Assembly: GCA_015143295.1 (NCBI GenBank)
Contig: CM026571.1
Coordinates: forward strand, 33,446,505 to 33,510,504
DNA: 64,000 bases
Direction: 5' to 3'
Source: Tetracentron sinense
Taxonomy: Eukaryota; Streptophyta; Magnoliopsida; Trochodendrales; Trochodendraceae
The notes under the pieces were generated by a model. The model saw only the letters and a program-made list of their open reading frames with translations. It was not told where the DNA came from and ran no database searches. A program made the translations under genes and the position numbers. Shown one piece after another: positions 1 to 9,278 of this stretch (positions are counted from its first letter, which is position 1; the number at the start of each line of letters is the position of its first letter).

Positions 1-828
1 CTGAATCTTCCCCTTCATTTGTTTAATGATTCAGCTCTTACATCCATTGGTACCATTCTCGGTAAGGTCTTAAAGCTTGATGGAGCAACAAAATCTATTT
101 CTAGGCCGAGTGTTGCTAGAGTGTGCATTGAAATTAATCTCCTCAAACATAATCCAGATTGGTTCTGGCTAGGTTTAGGGGATCACGGAAGATGGAAATC
201 CATAGAATATGAGAAGAAATTTCGATATTGTGTAAGGTGTAAAAAGCTTGGTCACGATGTTCAATCTTGTTCGATGGGTAGATCTAAAACCAAAAATACA
301 GCACCTATGGAAGAAGAGGAAGGTCCCTCAAAGAATACTACTAAACAGTGGGTGGTAAAAAATGCTAATTCGGAAGAGCCATCCCAAATAACACATCCTT
401 TTCTGATCTCGTCTAAGGATCCCACTCCAGTACTCATGCTAAATTCGGATCGTGAAGAGATGGAAGTTTCTAATTCTTCATTACAAAAAGCAACAAAGGC
501 AATCAATCTGAATGATCCAAGATCATCTAATGCAGATCCTTTTATTCCAAATCAGAAGGATAATACAGAATAGCCAAGGAATCAAACGAAGCAATGGGTG
601 ATAAAGAGTTTTGGTTCGGTGGAAACTAACCATGCTGTTACTAATTTTCTGTTACAATCTCCTGTGGCTAATGGTCCAAATCTTATGCAAGCTGATGAAG
701 AGATGGGCTTATCATTTGCTGATCCCGATCTTACTATCTTAAACCCAGCAATAGGAAATTTGAAGGAGCTTAATGCAAGATTTATACAGGCGATAGGGAG
801 AAAGGTATGGATAGAAACCCAGTTTTAA
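1..828 (+). pseudogene. LINE ORF1 (gag-like, CCHC zinc knuckle), broken
   Basis: ORF1 of plant LINEs binds element RNA and forms the RNP. One frame is open from before 19 to a TAG at 571-573, then continues in the same frame to 828. The knuckle CVRCKKLGHDVQSC is encoded at 229-270 and fits CX2CX4HX4C. Upstream residues (WFWLGLGDHGRWKSIEYEKK) resemble the DUF4283/zf-CCHC_4 arrangement of plant LINE ORF1 proteins. The part after the knuckle is acidic, Ser/Asn-rich and not conserved. The true start is outside the window. The in-frame TAG makes it a pseudogene. Confidence 0.8.
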
Positions 829-1542
829 AAACTCCTATTACAATTGATGATGTTGGTAACAATACAGGTATGGTTTTCCATAATAATTTTTCTGAATCTC
901 AACTAGGAAATTTTGATCATTCTACTTTAACAAATCATAGGATATCCGAAATGCATTATTATGATAAATCCATTGACTTAGATGAGATTGAAACTAAATC
1001 TGACGAAGGGAAAATTTCTGCTCACTTGGAGGACAATGATATTCTAAAAAATAGTCCTCCCATTATTCAACCTATAGACGAGTTCCATGGTTATAAAACT
1101 GATTTAAATTTCTCAAACTCTTTGCCTTCTACTGTTTTTACAGAATTTAGTTTTAACAATAATACTAAGTTTAATTGACATTTCCATAATTCTAAACAAT
1201 ATCATATGTGGAAGAAATTAATTATAACTTTAGAGGATTCTCCAAATCCCAAAAAAAAAACTCAACATTGGTAATATTTTATGGGAGAACTCTCAAACTT
1301 GGGAATACCATGATGATTTTGAACCTTGTTTGCTAAATGATATTGATTTATTCAAAGAAGATGCGAAAAAATTCTCTCTAAGATTACTAAAGTCTGAAAT
1401 TTTTTAAAAATTTCCTTCATGAGGATATGAAGACTAAATCAAAAAAACCTAAAACTGTGATTTCAACTGGTAGAATGACTCGATCTAGAACTGCGGTTCG
1501 ATCTTTGGTTTCGGAGTCAAATAAATTTATTAATGAATAATT
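807..1542 (+). pseudogene. LINE ORF1 C-terminal remnant and ORF1/ORF2 spacer
   Basis: A shifted frame at 807-1178 carries on the low-complexity, acidic and Asn-rich style of the ORF1 tail. From 1179 to 1542 there is A/T-rich sequence with no usable frame leading into ORF2. I assign it to the LINE only by position and composition; no domain is visible. Confidence 0.5.
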
Positions 1543-2980
1543 TTCTCCTGTGGAATATCCGTGGTATTGGTAATTAGCTTCTAAGTCTAGATTGAAACAA
1601 CTTATATCTTCTAATCATATCATCCTATTTGCTATTATGGAACCAAAAAAGAACTATGATACTTTGCATGAAACTTGCTCTTTTATTGATATGGATAACC
1701 ATTTGGACTCTCATCTTTCTCATCCTAAGATATGGCTTTTTTGGAAAAGCTATATACAAGTTTCTTTTATCTCTTCTTCTAAACAAATGATTGTTGTTGA
1801 TGTATATTCTCATTCTATTTCTCCCATCAGATGCGCTTTTATATATGCTAAATGCACTAGCAGCAATCGTCTCTCTTTATGGATGGATCTTTGTAATTGC
1901 TTTTCCTTCTATGCAGGCCCCTTTTTTATTGGAGGTGATTTCAATGTTATTGCTAGATCTGATGAAAAACTGGGAGGGAGGGATGTTAATATTGATTCTC
2001 TTTCTGATTTTAACAATATGATTAATGATTTGGGCTTGATGGATTCTCTTTCTGATTTTAACAATATGATTAATGATTTGGGCTTGATGGATGCTGGCTA
2101 TATTGGTAATAAATTCACTTGGTATAATAACCGAGAGGGTTTGAATCGTATATATGCCCGTTTAGATCGTGTCCTTTTTAATGCTGATTGGAGGATAAAA
2201 TTTTCTCATACTTCTGTTTCTCATCTTACTAGATTAACCTCTGATCACTCCCCTATTTTATCCTCTTTTGGTGAAGATAATTCTAGGATTCCTGCCCCTT
2301 TTAAATTTCAACAGATGTGGATTTCTCATGCTGATTTCCAAAAAACTGTTTCTAAATCATGGGAAAACCCTATTTATGCTAATCCTCTTATGTCATTCTT
2401 TTTAAAATTAAAAAGACTCAAAATTACTTTAAAAAATTGGAATAAGAATGTTTTTGGAAATATTTTTCATAAAATTAAAGATTTTGAATGTAGTATTAGT
2501 TCTCTTGAGGAAGACATTCAAAATAACTGGGATAAATCGAAAGTTTCTCAACTTCAGAACTTGAAAGATGATTTAAAAAATGTTCTCCTTCAAGAAGAAA
2601 TTTTTTCGCTTCAAAAATCTAGAATTAAATGGCTTCAAGAAGGGGACAATAATACTAAATTTTTTCACATGGTTACTCAATCCAAAAGGGGCAAGAATTT
2701 CATTTCTAGGATTAAAGATTCGCAAGGAAACTGGTTGGAATCTAGAGATGATATTGGTGAAGCAGCTGTTTCTTATTTTAAAAATTTATTATCCTCATCT
2801 AATGGTATTATTGATCAAAATATTGTTAATTACATCCCTTGCCTTGTTTCGGAGGAGGAAAATAGGTCTATATCTAGCTCTCCTTCCATGGATGAAATCA
2901 AGAAAGTGGTATTTGATATGTCTGCTGATAGTGCCCTGGGTCCGGATGGTTTTTCGGGTCATTTTTATAGGTCTTGCTAG
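1543..2980 (+). pseudogene. LINE ORF2 N-terminal part: APE-type endonuclease and start of RT
   Basis: The endonuclease nicks target DNA to prime reverse transcription. Visible motifs in order are NIRGIGN (start, about 1555-1575, followed at once by a stop), AIMEPKK (catalytic Glu, near 1633), FIYAKC, GGDFNVIA (near 1930), an LDR motif, and SDHSPIL (catalytic Asp-His, near 2240). These are the ordered signature of exo/endo/phosphatase-fold LINE endonucleases. After about residue 300 the frame enters the coiled RT-flanking region ending in SALGPDGFSGHFYR. A TAG at 2978-2980 sits where a Trp codon is usual. A 16-residue in-frame duplication lies at 1996-2091. Confidence 0.88.
1996..2091 (+). repeat. 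48 bp perfect tandem duplication inside the LINE endonuclease
   Basis: Two adjacent identical 48 bp units (1996-2043 and 2044-2091) encode a 16-residue stretch containing SDFNNMINDLGLMD twice, between GGDFNVI and the LDR motif. The duplication keeps the frame. Lack of divergence suggests it is recent relative to the stop codons. Confidence 0.95.
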
Positions 2981-4359
2981 AATACTATTAAAAATGATCT
3001 CTATAGTGCTATCTCTCATTTTTTATTCAATCTGATATTCCTAAAGTCATCAATGCTACTGCTATTGCACTCATCCCCAAATGTAGATCTCCTGTTTCCT
3101 TTGCTGATTACAGACCTATTAGCCTTTGTAATTTTTTAGATAAGATTATATCGCGCTTACTGACTGATCGGATAGGTATTCTTCTTCCTCATATTATTTC
3201 TGATGAACAAAGTGGTTTTGTTAAGGGAAGGAATATTACTGATAATATAAGTTTAGCTCAAGAGATGGTACTGGACATTGATAGATCGACTTCGGGAGGT
3301 AATATTATCTTCAAACTGGACATGTCGAAAGCTTATGATCATATGGAATGAAATTTTATTATTGCTGTTCTTCACAAAATGGGCTTCTCAAATGTAGTGC
3401 TCAGATTAATTAAAGGTTGTCTTTACTCTCAATCTTTTTCTATTATTATTAATGGTAGTCTTCAAGGTTATTTTCAGAGTTCACGTGGACTTCGTCAAGG
3501 AGATCCCCTTCCCCCTACTCTCTTTATATTAGCTGAAGAAGTTCTTAGTAGGGGTCTGAAGGCTTTATCTGAAAATCTTTCTATGAATTATAAACTAGGG
3601 AAGTATGGATTTCCGATATCTCATCTTCTTTTTGCTGATGATAGGCTTATCTTTTGCAATGGTAGAAAACAGAACATCATGAAAATATTTGAATTTGTTT
3701 CTAATTATGAAGCTTCTTCTGGTCAGCTGATTAATCGTGCTAAAAGTGCATTTTATTGTTCATCTAAACTTTCTAGAATCAGAAGTAATGCTATCTCCAA
3801 TTGGATTAATATCCCTAATAAAAATTTTCCTTTTACTTATTTGGGTGTCCCTCTTTATAAAGGATGTTTAAAAAAAGCCTTTTTTAATCCTTTACTTGAT
3901 AAAATTCTAAATAAGATTGAAGGATGGGAAGGAAATTTTTTATCTACTGGTGGTAGATTGATTCTCATTAAGCATGTTCTTTCTTCAATACCTACTCATC
4001 TTCTAGTTGGCCTTTATGTTCCTAAAGCTATTTCTGCTCTCATTGATAAAGCTATGGCAAAATTTTTTTGGAATAATAAGGTTGAATCTAAAAAAAGACA
4101 TTGGATTAATTGGAACACTTGTGCCCTCCCCTTATTGGAAGGTGGTCTGGGCATTAGAAAAATGCAAGATTTTTCTTCAGCCTTTAGAATGAAGCAAGCT
4201 TGGATGCTTTATCAATCTGAGAATCTCTGGTTTAATTTTTTAAGTCTAAGTTTCAATTTACTCACATTTGGTATGCTTCTTTTCGTCCTAGTGCTTCCAA
4301 AACTTGGACTCGTATTAGTAAAATGTGTAAGGATATTGTTTGTAATACGTCAGCTTTAA
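2981..4359 (+). pseudogene. LINE ORF2 reverse transcriptase, broken
   Basis: The RT copies LINE RNA at the nicked target. A frame change in the T-run near 3020 is followed by an open stretch with ALIPK, YRPISLCN (about 3110), DEQSGFVKGR, and KLDMSKAYD. A TGA at 3349-3351 follows, where the family normally has Trp. The frame resumes at once and runs with GLRQGDPLPPTLFILAEE and the catalytic FADD at 3631-3642, then the thumb region with TYLGVPL and GGRLILIKHVLSSIP. It ends by frameshift near 4250-4359. Length and motif order fit an L1 RT of plants. Confidence 0.92.
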
Positions 4360-4792
4360 TTGGTAATGGTAATAGAATCAATTTTTGGCTAGACTGCTGG
4401 TTTGGAGATGCCCCTTTGATTTTAAATTCTATTAATCCTCCTGTTGTTTTCCCTTATATTTCGGAAATGCTTGATAACAATGGTTTATGGGATTTCAGCC
4501 TTGTTTCTAATTATCTTCTTGAGTACCTCCTAAATGATATTAGAGATGGGGGTTTTTTTACTTCGGATGCTGAAGATGCTTTCATTTGGAAACTAAGTTT
4601 GTTTGGAATAAGATCATCCCAACTAAAATCCAAATTTTTGGATGGAAGGTAATGTATGGAGTTATTCCTATTGATTATATGATTCAATCTGTTGGTATTC
4701 TCCTAGCTAGTTGTTGTTCTTGTTGCTCTCAAGGTCATTATGAAACTTTAACCCATTTTCTGTTAAAAAGTGACATTGCAGGTGAGGTTTAG
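4323..4792 (+). pseudogene. LINE ORF2 zf-RVT connector, frameshifted
   Basis: Two overlapping frames (4323-4652 and 4586-4792) together carry the connector between RT and RNase H. The first has NGNRINFWLDCWFGD; the second has WNKIIPTKIQIFGWK followed by a Cys-rich patch ASCCSCC and HYETLTHFLL, matching the zf-RVT layout of plant LINEs. A frameshift between about 4586 and 4650 and a TAG at 4790-4792 break it. Confidence 0.8.
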
Positions 4793-4855
4793 AGGTACTT
4801 TGGTGGGCTTTGCTCTATTCTTCCTCAATCAAGCGACAACATTCACTGTTTTCTC

Positions 4856-5563
4856 ATGAGATGGTTTAGATCTTTTGAGAGACATCATAAAGAGGGCTTT
4901 TCTATTCTTCCTCTTATTTCTATTTGGGGGATATGGAAAGAACGATGCTCTCAAAGATTCAACAATGTGCGCAAACCAATAGAAGTCATCATCACTAGAA
5001 TTCAGAAATGGATGTTTGATCTGGGCTCTCTTCCATCTAAAAAGCCTAAGGATTTCTCATTTCTCCAACATATGCCCCCTCCTATTCATAAAAGAATTTT
5101 TATCTCTTATATCAAGTGGATTAGACCTCCTAAAGGCCGAATAAAATTAAATGTGGATGGAGCTTCCAAAGGTAACCCTTGTTTATCAGGAGGAGGGGGT
5201 ATTATTAGAGATCATAATGGAGCTATGATAGCTTGCTTCTACTCTTTTTATGCTACTTGCTCGAATTATGTTGCTGAAACTAGAGCACTTCTGGATGGTC
5301 TTACTCTATGTCAAAGTCTAGGCTTTCTTCAGGTGGAAGTTGAATCTGATGCTAAATCCCTAGTGGAAGCTTGGAAGGGTAATAATAGCCATCCTTGGAA
5401 TGTTTGGTACTGGAATAGAAAGATAACTCAAGTGATGGAGATTAGTTATTCTATTTCTCATATTTATAGGGAAGCTAATATGGTGGCTGACTTTCTTGCA
5501 AATCGTGGTTGTTCCACTCAGCGATCAGGAAATTTTTTTTCTATTCAAGAGGGTCCTTCCTAG
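4856..5563 (+). pseudogene. LINE ORF2 C-terminal RNase H (RVT_3 type)
   Basis: This removes RNA from the RNA:DNA hybrid. The domain begins near 5110 with WIRPPKGRIKLNVDGASKG (first catalytic Asp, codon 5156-5158), then GGGGIIRDHNG, AETRALLDGL (Glu), VEVESDAKSLVEAW (Asp) and YREANMVADFLAN (last Asp). All four acidic positions are present. The frame is shared with the upstream connector, so the 4856 start is only the first Met after the TAG at 4790. Plant L1 LINEs characteristically have this domain at the end of ORF2. Confidence 0.92.
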
Positions 5564-5932
5564 CTTAGATCTCTTATCTTTCTTGACAAAACAGGTTTGG
5601 GTAATGTTCGTATGGGAAATGGTAATTGATTGTATTTCTTTTCTTTTTCTCCTCTTTGTTCTTTTAGGGGTAAGGTTTTATGTCCCCCCTGTTTTTTGGT
5701 GTTTTGTTTAGGGGTAAGGTTTTATGTCCCCCCCTTGTTTTGGTCTTTGTAGGGGTAAGGTTTTTTGTCCCCCCCCCCCCCCCCTTGGTCTTTGTAGGGG
5801 TAAGGTTTTATGTCCCCGCCATTATCATTTTATTTTATTAATAAACAGGTAGGGGTCCGCCAAGCCCCCCACTCCTTCTAAGTGGATTTTATTTTATTTT
5901 TTAAAAAAATTTATTAAATTGGGGAGACAACA
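5564..5932 (+). repeat. LINE 3' UTR with four GGGGTAAGG...TGTCCCC units
   Basis: Units starting AGGGGTAAGGTTT occur at 5666, 5710, 5751 and 5796 (spacing 41-45 bp), each followed by a run of C; the third has a 16 C run near 5769. G-runs and C-runs in one unit can pair as a hairpin. A further GGGGTCC...CCCCCC pair lies at about 5852-5871, before the T/A-rich tail. Confidence 0.85.
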
Positions 5933-6236
5933 TGTCGCGACCCAAAATACCCCCTAGGAGTTAAGGATACTTTGACTCGTGACCGCCGTATCATACCTCC
6001 AGTATGATACATAAGGCACACGTGGAAACCTGTCAGAGTACCTGAATATACATAGCGGAAACGAAATACAATGCACAGCGGAAAATAAAATACTAAACAT
6101 AGCGGAAGCAAAAAGAAAACTCCTATAACTTGGCTCAAGTAAGAGCCAACAAGTATACATGTGTGAGAAACCCAAAAGTGGAGTGGACAAACCCCACACT
6201 CACATAACAAAAAGACACAAGTTCGAAGTCGGTCGA

Positions 6237-6381
6237 TCAACATAAATCAAAGTCACGACTCCTATCTAGAGCACCATCGTCATGATAGTGATCCATGGAA
6301 GGCTCCGGGTCACGGTACTCTTCCTCGACCCAAGGTTCTTCGCCACACAAATCGAATGGAACCCGAGCACCTGCCGATCAT
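6237..6381 (-). pseudogene. LTR A copy of the conserved acidic mini-ORF, frameshifted by 1 nt
   Basis: Reading the minus strand from the ATG at 6381-6379, an extra base right after the ATG shifts the frame. Past it the frame carries PFDLCGEEPWVEEEY and ends after DFDLC at a stop (6239-6237). Copies in LTRs C, D, E and B have the same order of features. The total of 145 nt is one more than a multiple of three, which is the shift itself. Function unknown. Confidence 0.6.
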
Positions 6382-6392
6382 AACAATATCGA

Positions 6393-6411
6393 CTGAGCAT
6401 GGAATACTCAG
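6393..6411. promoter_or_regulatory. Conserved LTR hairpin CTGAG...CTCAG (copy A)
   Basis: CTGAGCATGGAATACTCAG is a near-palindrome with a 5 bp stem. Equivalent sites occur at 37754-37772, 45077-45095, 50898-50916 and 53783-53801, always 410-465 bp before the LTR 3' end and just upstream of the mini-ORF. Role unknown. Confidence 0.7.
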
Positions 6412-7322
6412 TGTATACAAACTAATAACAATAAAGCGGTTAGGCATGGAGCATACAAGACATGGAGAATGAAATCCGTAAAATCCTTAAAGCATGGAAA
6501 CCGTGAAAACATATGTGAGATAATATTCGAAACCAAAACTGTAACCGTGTGAGTCAATCGATAATCATAGCCTTATGAGTTCTTGTGAGTTCATGGAGTT
6601 ACTTAGAGTCATTATGATCCGTAGAGACATAGAGCATAGAGCAATACCGTAGAGCATTTCCATAGAGCATAACCTTAGAGATCTTAGAGCATTTCATTGT
6701 GATCCGTAGAGCTTGTGAGAAGATCTTAGAGCATTATCATAGAGTTTCCTTGTGAGCATGGTATGATCCTTAGAGCTTGTGAAACGATCTTAGAGAAATC
6801 ATAGAGTTACTTAGAATCATACATTAATCGTCTTTTCGTGAAGAACCTTTGTTTGTACTTTGAGAAATCCATGGAAACCATCGGTTCATGCGAGACATGC
6901 GAGCATATGCACTTAATAAGAGAAATCATCATATTTACGCATAGAATCCCTTAGAGGTATTTTATCAAACACTTAGAGTGCATCATAATAGTAACCTTCA
7001 TCCAAGTATATAATCACACATTTTCATACATAAAATCAATACATATAGATAGGGCATAGATAAGAAGAATCATATTTAGTAACTAGTAGGATTGCAAGAT
7101 TGTAGTAGAGTGTATCTACCTTGGTGAAATTAAAGACTTTGATTCCCAAAGGCTTGAACAAGCAATAACCTTGTGTTCTTGGTTGTGAATCACCAAGGGA
7201 AGTGGAAGAACCTTGATCTTCCACAAGCTTGATCAACAAGTAGTTCCTTTCCTCCTTCTCCTCTTCAAATCCCTCAAAAACAATGCACAAAGGGTTTGTG
7301 AAACCCTAAGGCACGAACCCAG

Positions 7323-7332
7323 CCCTTTTATA
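7323..7332 (-). promoter_or_regulatory. Probable TATA box of LTR A
   Basis: TATAAAAGGG on the minus strand, about 60 bp downstream of the palindrome cluster in LTR orientation. Position and sequence fit a plant LTR promoter. Confidence 0.65.
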
Positions 7333-7388
7333 GGCAAAGGGTGATGGTTAAAGTCTTAAACACCCTTAATGAAGAAAATCTGCGCATG

Positions 7389-7571
7389 ACCGATCGATCG
7401 GTGGTATGGACCGAGCGATCGGTTACCGGTCGATCGGTGTTATGGACCGAGCGATCGGTCAAAAACACACTCTCTGGAATTTTTCCCCATACAAAAAAGT
7501 TAACCGTGTGACAGCCATCGAGCGATCGGTAGTGGACCGATCGATCGCAGGTAATGACCGAGCGATCGGTG
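7389..7571. repeat. Cluster of GATCGATC-type palindromes in U3 of LTR A
   Basis: Seven variants of ACCGAKCGATCGGT occur in two groups (about 7389-7459 and 7517-7571). They lie immediately upstream (minus strand) of the TATA box. Related clusters are found in the other LTRs of the window. Confidence 0.85.
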
Positions 7572-7782
7572 CTCTGTATGTCTGGACTGTTTTGACCATA
7601 TCTTTTGACTCGCTCGTCGGATTTCGACGATTCAACTTGCGTTGGATCCGCCTTTCGAAAATGAACATTTCTGACGTTTCGGAATTTCCGATTTCTCCCT
7701 TATTTATTAATTAGACTACGAAAACGGCCAATTAGCTACGAAGGCGCTATTCATTAAGGATGAAAAAGTCCGGGGTGCTACA

Positions 7783-8309
7783 CAACAAATTCAAAAAAAT
7801 TCAAACTATACTTTCTCTCTCTTGTATTTAATAACTGATCACATATGAAAAGACTGAAATACCCTTAACTTTAGTGAGTTTTGATAATTAGTACCGGGTA
7901 AAAATGTCTCTCCCTCTATATATATATATATATATCATTCTACTAATAAAGTACAAGGAATATACTAAACTTTATTTTGACTAAAATACCCTGTAATTTA
8001 TTTTAGTTTATAAATAACTTAGGGTATTTGAAGCTTTAAAGAGATAATTTTTTTTGTAGGACCCACTAAAAATTAATAGTTAATGATTCTCTTAATTAAA
8101 TAATAAATATTCTTATTCGTAGGACTCTATTAGGGGAGACTTTGAAGGACTGTTAGAGAGTCCTTACTCATCTATGTAGAGTTAGAGATTTGATCCTTAT
8201 CGTTAAGTAAGTGGTTTAAAGATTTAGGTTTCTTAATATGAAAGAATAAACTTTGCTTTGGGACTTAGTGGAGGGTAAGAGGCTTATAATTATCTCTTTA
8301 TAGTTTCCT
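7783..8309. other. A/T-rich gap with TA microsatellite
   Basis: No coding signal. It holds a (TA) run at 7917-7935, directly followed by TCATTCTACTAATAAAG, which looks like a Helitron 5' end (A|TC), but no matching 3' end was found. The last six bases before the CACTA element (8304-8309, after TTTATAG) may be the first bases of the BLOS2-like exon continued at 30245. Confidence 0.4.
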
Positions 8310-8595
8310 CACTACAAGAAATCTTTCGGATAGAAACGGAAGATTATACATGGATCCATTTCCATGTCTAATACCTATTTTTAGACACGGAAATGGATCC
8401 ATGTCTAATATTCCGTATCTAATTTTGATTTCAATATTTATATAATTTTGATGACTAATACATTTATGGGAAACGGAATATTTTCCGTATCTAATACGGT
8501 TAGACACGGATATTGATTTTAGAGAAGGAAATATTTCCGTGTCTATTTTTGAATGATCATTAGACATGGAAATATTTCCGTGTCTAATACCTTTT
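8310..8595. repeat. Left CACTA terminus and subterminal repeats
   Basis: After CACTACAAGAA there are direct and inverted copies of TTAGACACGGAAAT and ATTTCCGTGTCTAAT up to about 8590. In En/Spm elements such motifs bind TNPA. The same motif fills the right end. Confidence 0.9.
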
Positions 8596-9278
8596 AAGTT
8601 ATTTCCTATTCCCTAACCCACGAAGATCCAAAATTTCCCCATTTTCTTCTCTACCGTGCTTGTCTCTCTCTCTCTCTCTCTCTCGCTCCTTCTCCTTCTA
8701 GCTCTGACGACACTCACCGGTCACCGCCACCGCGAAGCTCCAATCACCGCCACTGCCAAGCTCCGATCACCGTCTCCGGCAAGCTCCGATCACCATCGCC
8801 GTCTAGCTCCGACCCCCACTGTAAGTCCATGTCGATGCTTACCTCTTCAAGTTGAGTTTCCTCTTCAAGTATGAATTAGAACTGTAAATATGGGATTCTT
8901 GCCCTAATTCATAAACATGCATGTATACTTTAGGGAGTTCCGACTCGAGTTCGAGTTTTGGGTGTGGCTGTTGATGCCCACCTTCAGTACTTACTCTAAC
9001 CTGCTAACCGGGGTTGCGGGCTAACCGTATTAGTGATAAACTAAAATCTTCCAGTTGATAGTACCAGCTTCCATTTTTAGTAAAAGTAAACATAAAAACA
9101 TGGGTTGTTGTCATAAATTCTTCTTATTGCTTCACATCTCATTAATTTGAAGCCAATCCAAGCCAATATGAGGAAATGCTATAGCTTATTCCATTTTCGA
9201 ATAAGAGGGCAGATGAAAAGCCATGTAGAAGAAACGGGAGATCCTTACCAATTGCCAAGCAGAAAAATAATAGTGTAC
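8596..9278. other. CACTA 5' non-coding region with CT microsatellite
   Basis: A (CT) run lies at 8662-8684, followed by a GC-rich, C-rich stretch (8700-8820) whose short frame is low in complexity. The layout resembles a promoter/leader, or a captured 5' exon, but I recognise nothing. From about 8900 to 9278 no gene signal is visible. Confidence 0.4.

Larger units (their letters stand above)
1..5932 (+). mobile_element. L1-type LINE, truncated by window start
   Basis: A non-LTR retrotransposon reads left to right: ORF1 with a CCHC knuckle, an ORF2 with apurinic endonuclease, reverse transcriptase, a zf-RVT-type cysteine region and a C-terminal RNase H, then a 3' untranslated region with G/C-rich minisatellite units. 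This domain order, with a plant-acquired RNase H after the RT, is typical of plant L1 LINEs. All frames are broken by stops and shifts, so the copy is dead. The 5' end lies before the window. The exact 3' end is obscured because solo LTR A inserted at CAACA right at the A/T-rich tail; the tail may continue for a few bases after 7783. Confidence 0.93.
5933..7782 (-). mobile_element. Solo LTR A, Ty3/gypsy chromovirus-like
   Basis: On the minus strand it begins TGTAGCACCCCGGAC and ends GGGTCGCGACA, 1850 bp, flanked by the perfect 5 bp duplication CAACA (5928-5932 and 7783-7787). No internal domain is present, so it is a solo LTR left by LTR-LTR recombination. It shares with LTRs C, D and E the block CAACGCAAGTTGAATCGTC (minus), a palindrome cluster, and the CTGAG...CTCAG hairpin. 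It is assigned to the chromovirus group because LTR D, which belongs to an element with a chromodomain, has the same layout. Short minus-strand frames inside (for example 7036-7290) are not believed to be genes. Confidence 0.92.

Noticed and set aside
7036..7290. 84-residue minus-strand frame in LTR A
   Set aside because: Leader/R region of a solo LTR; no matching frame in the related LTRs B, D or E, and no domain.
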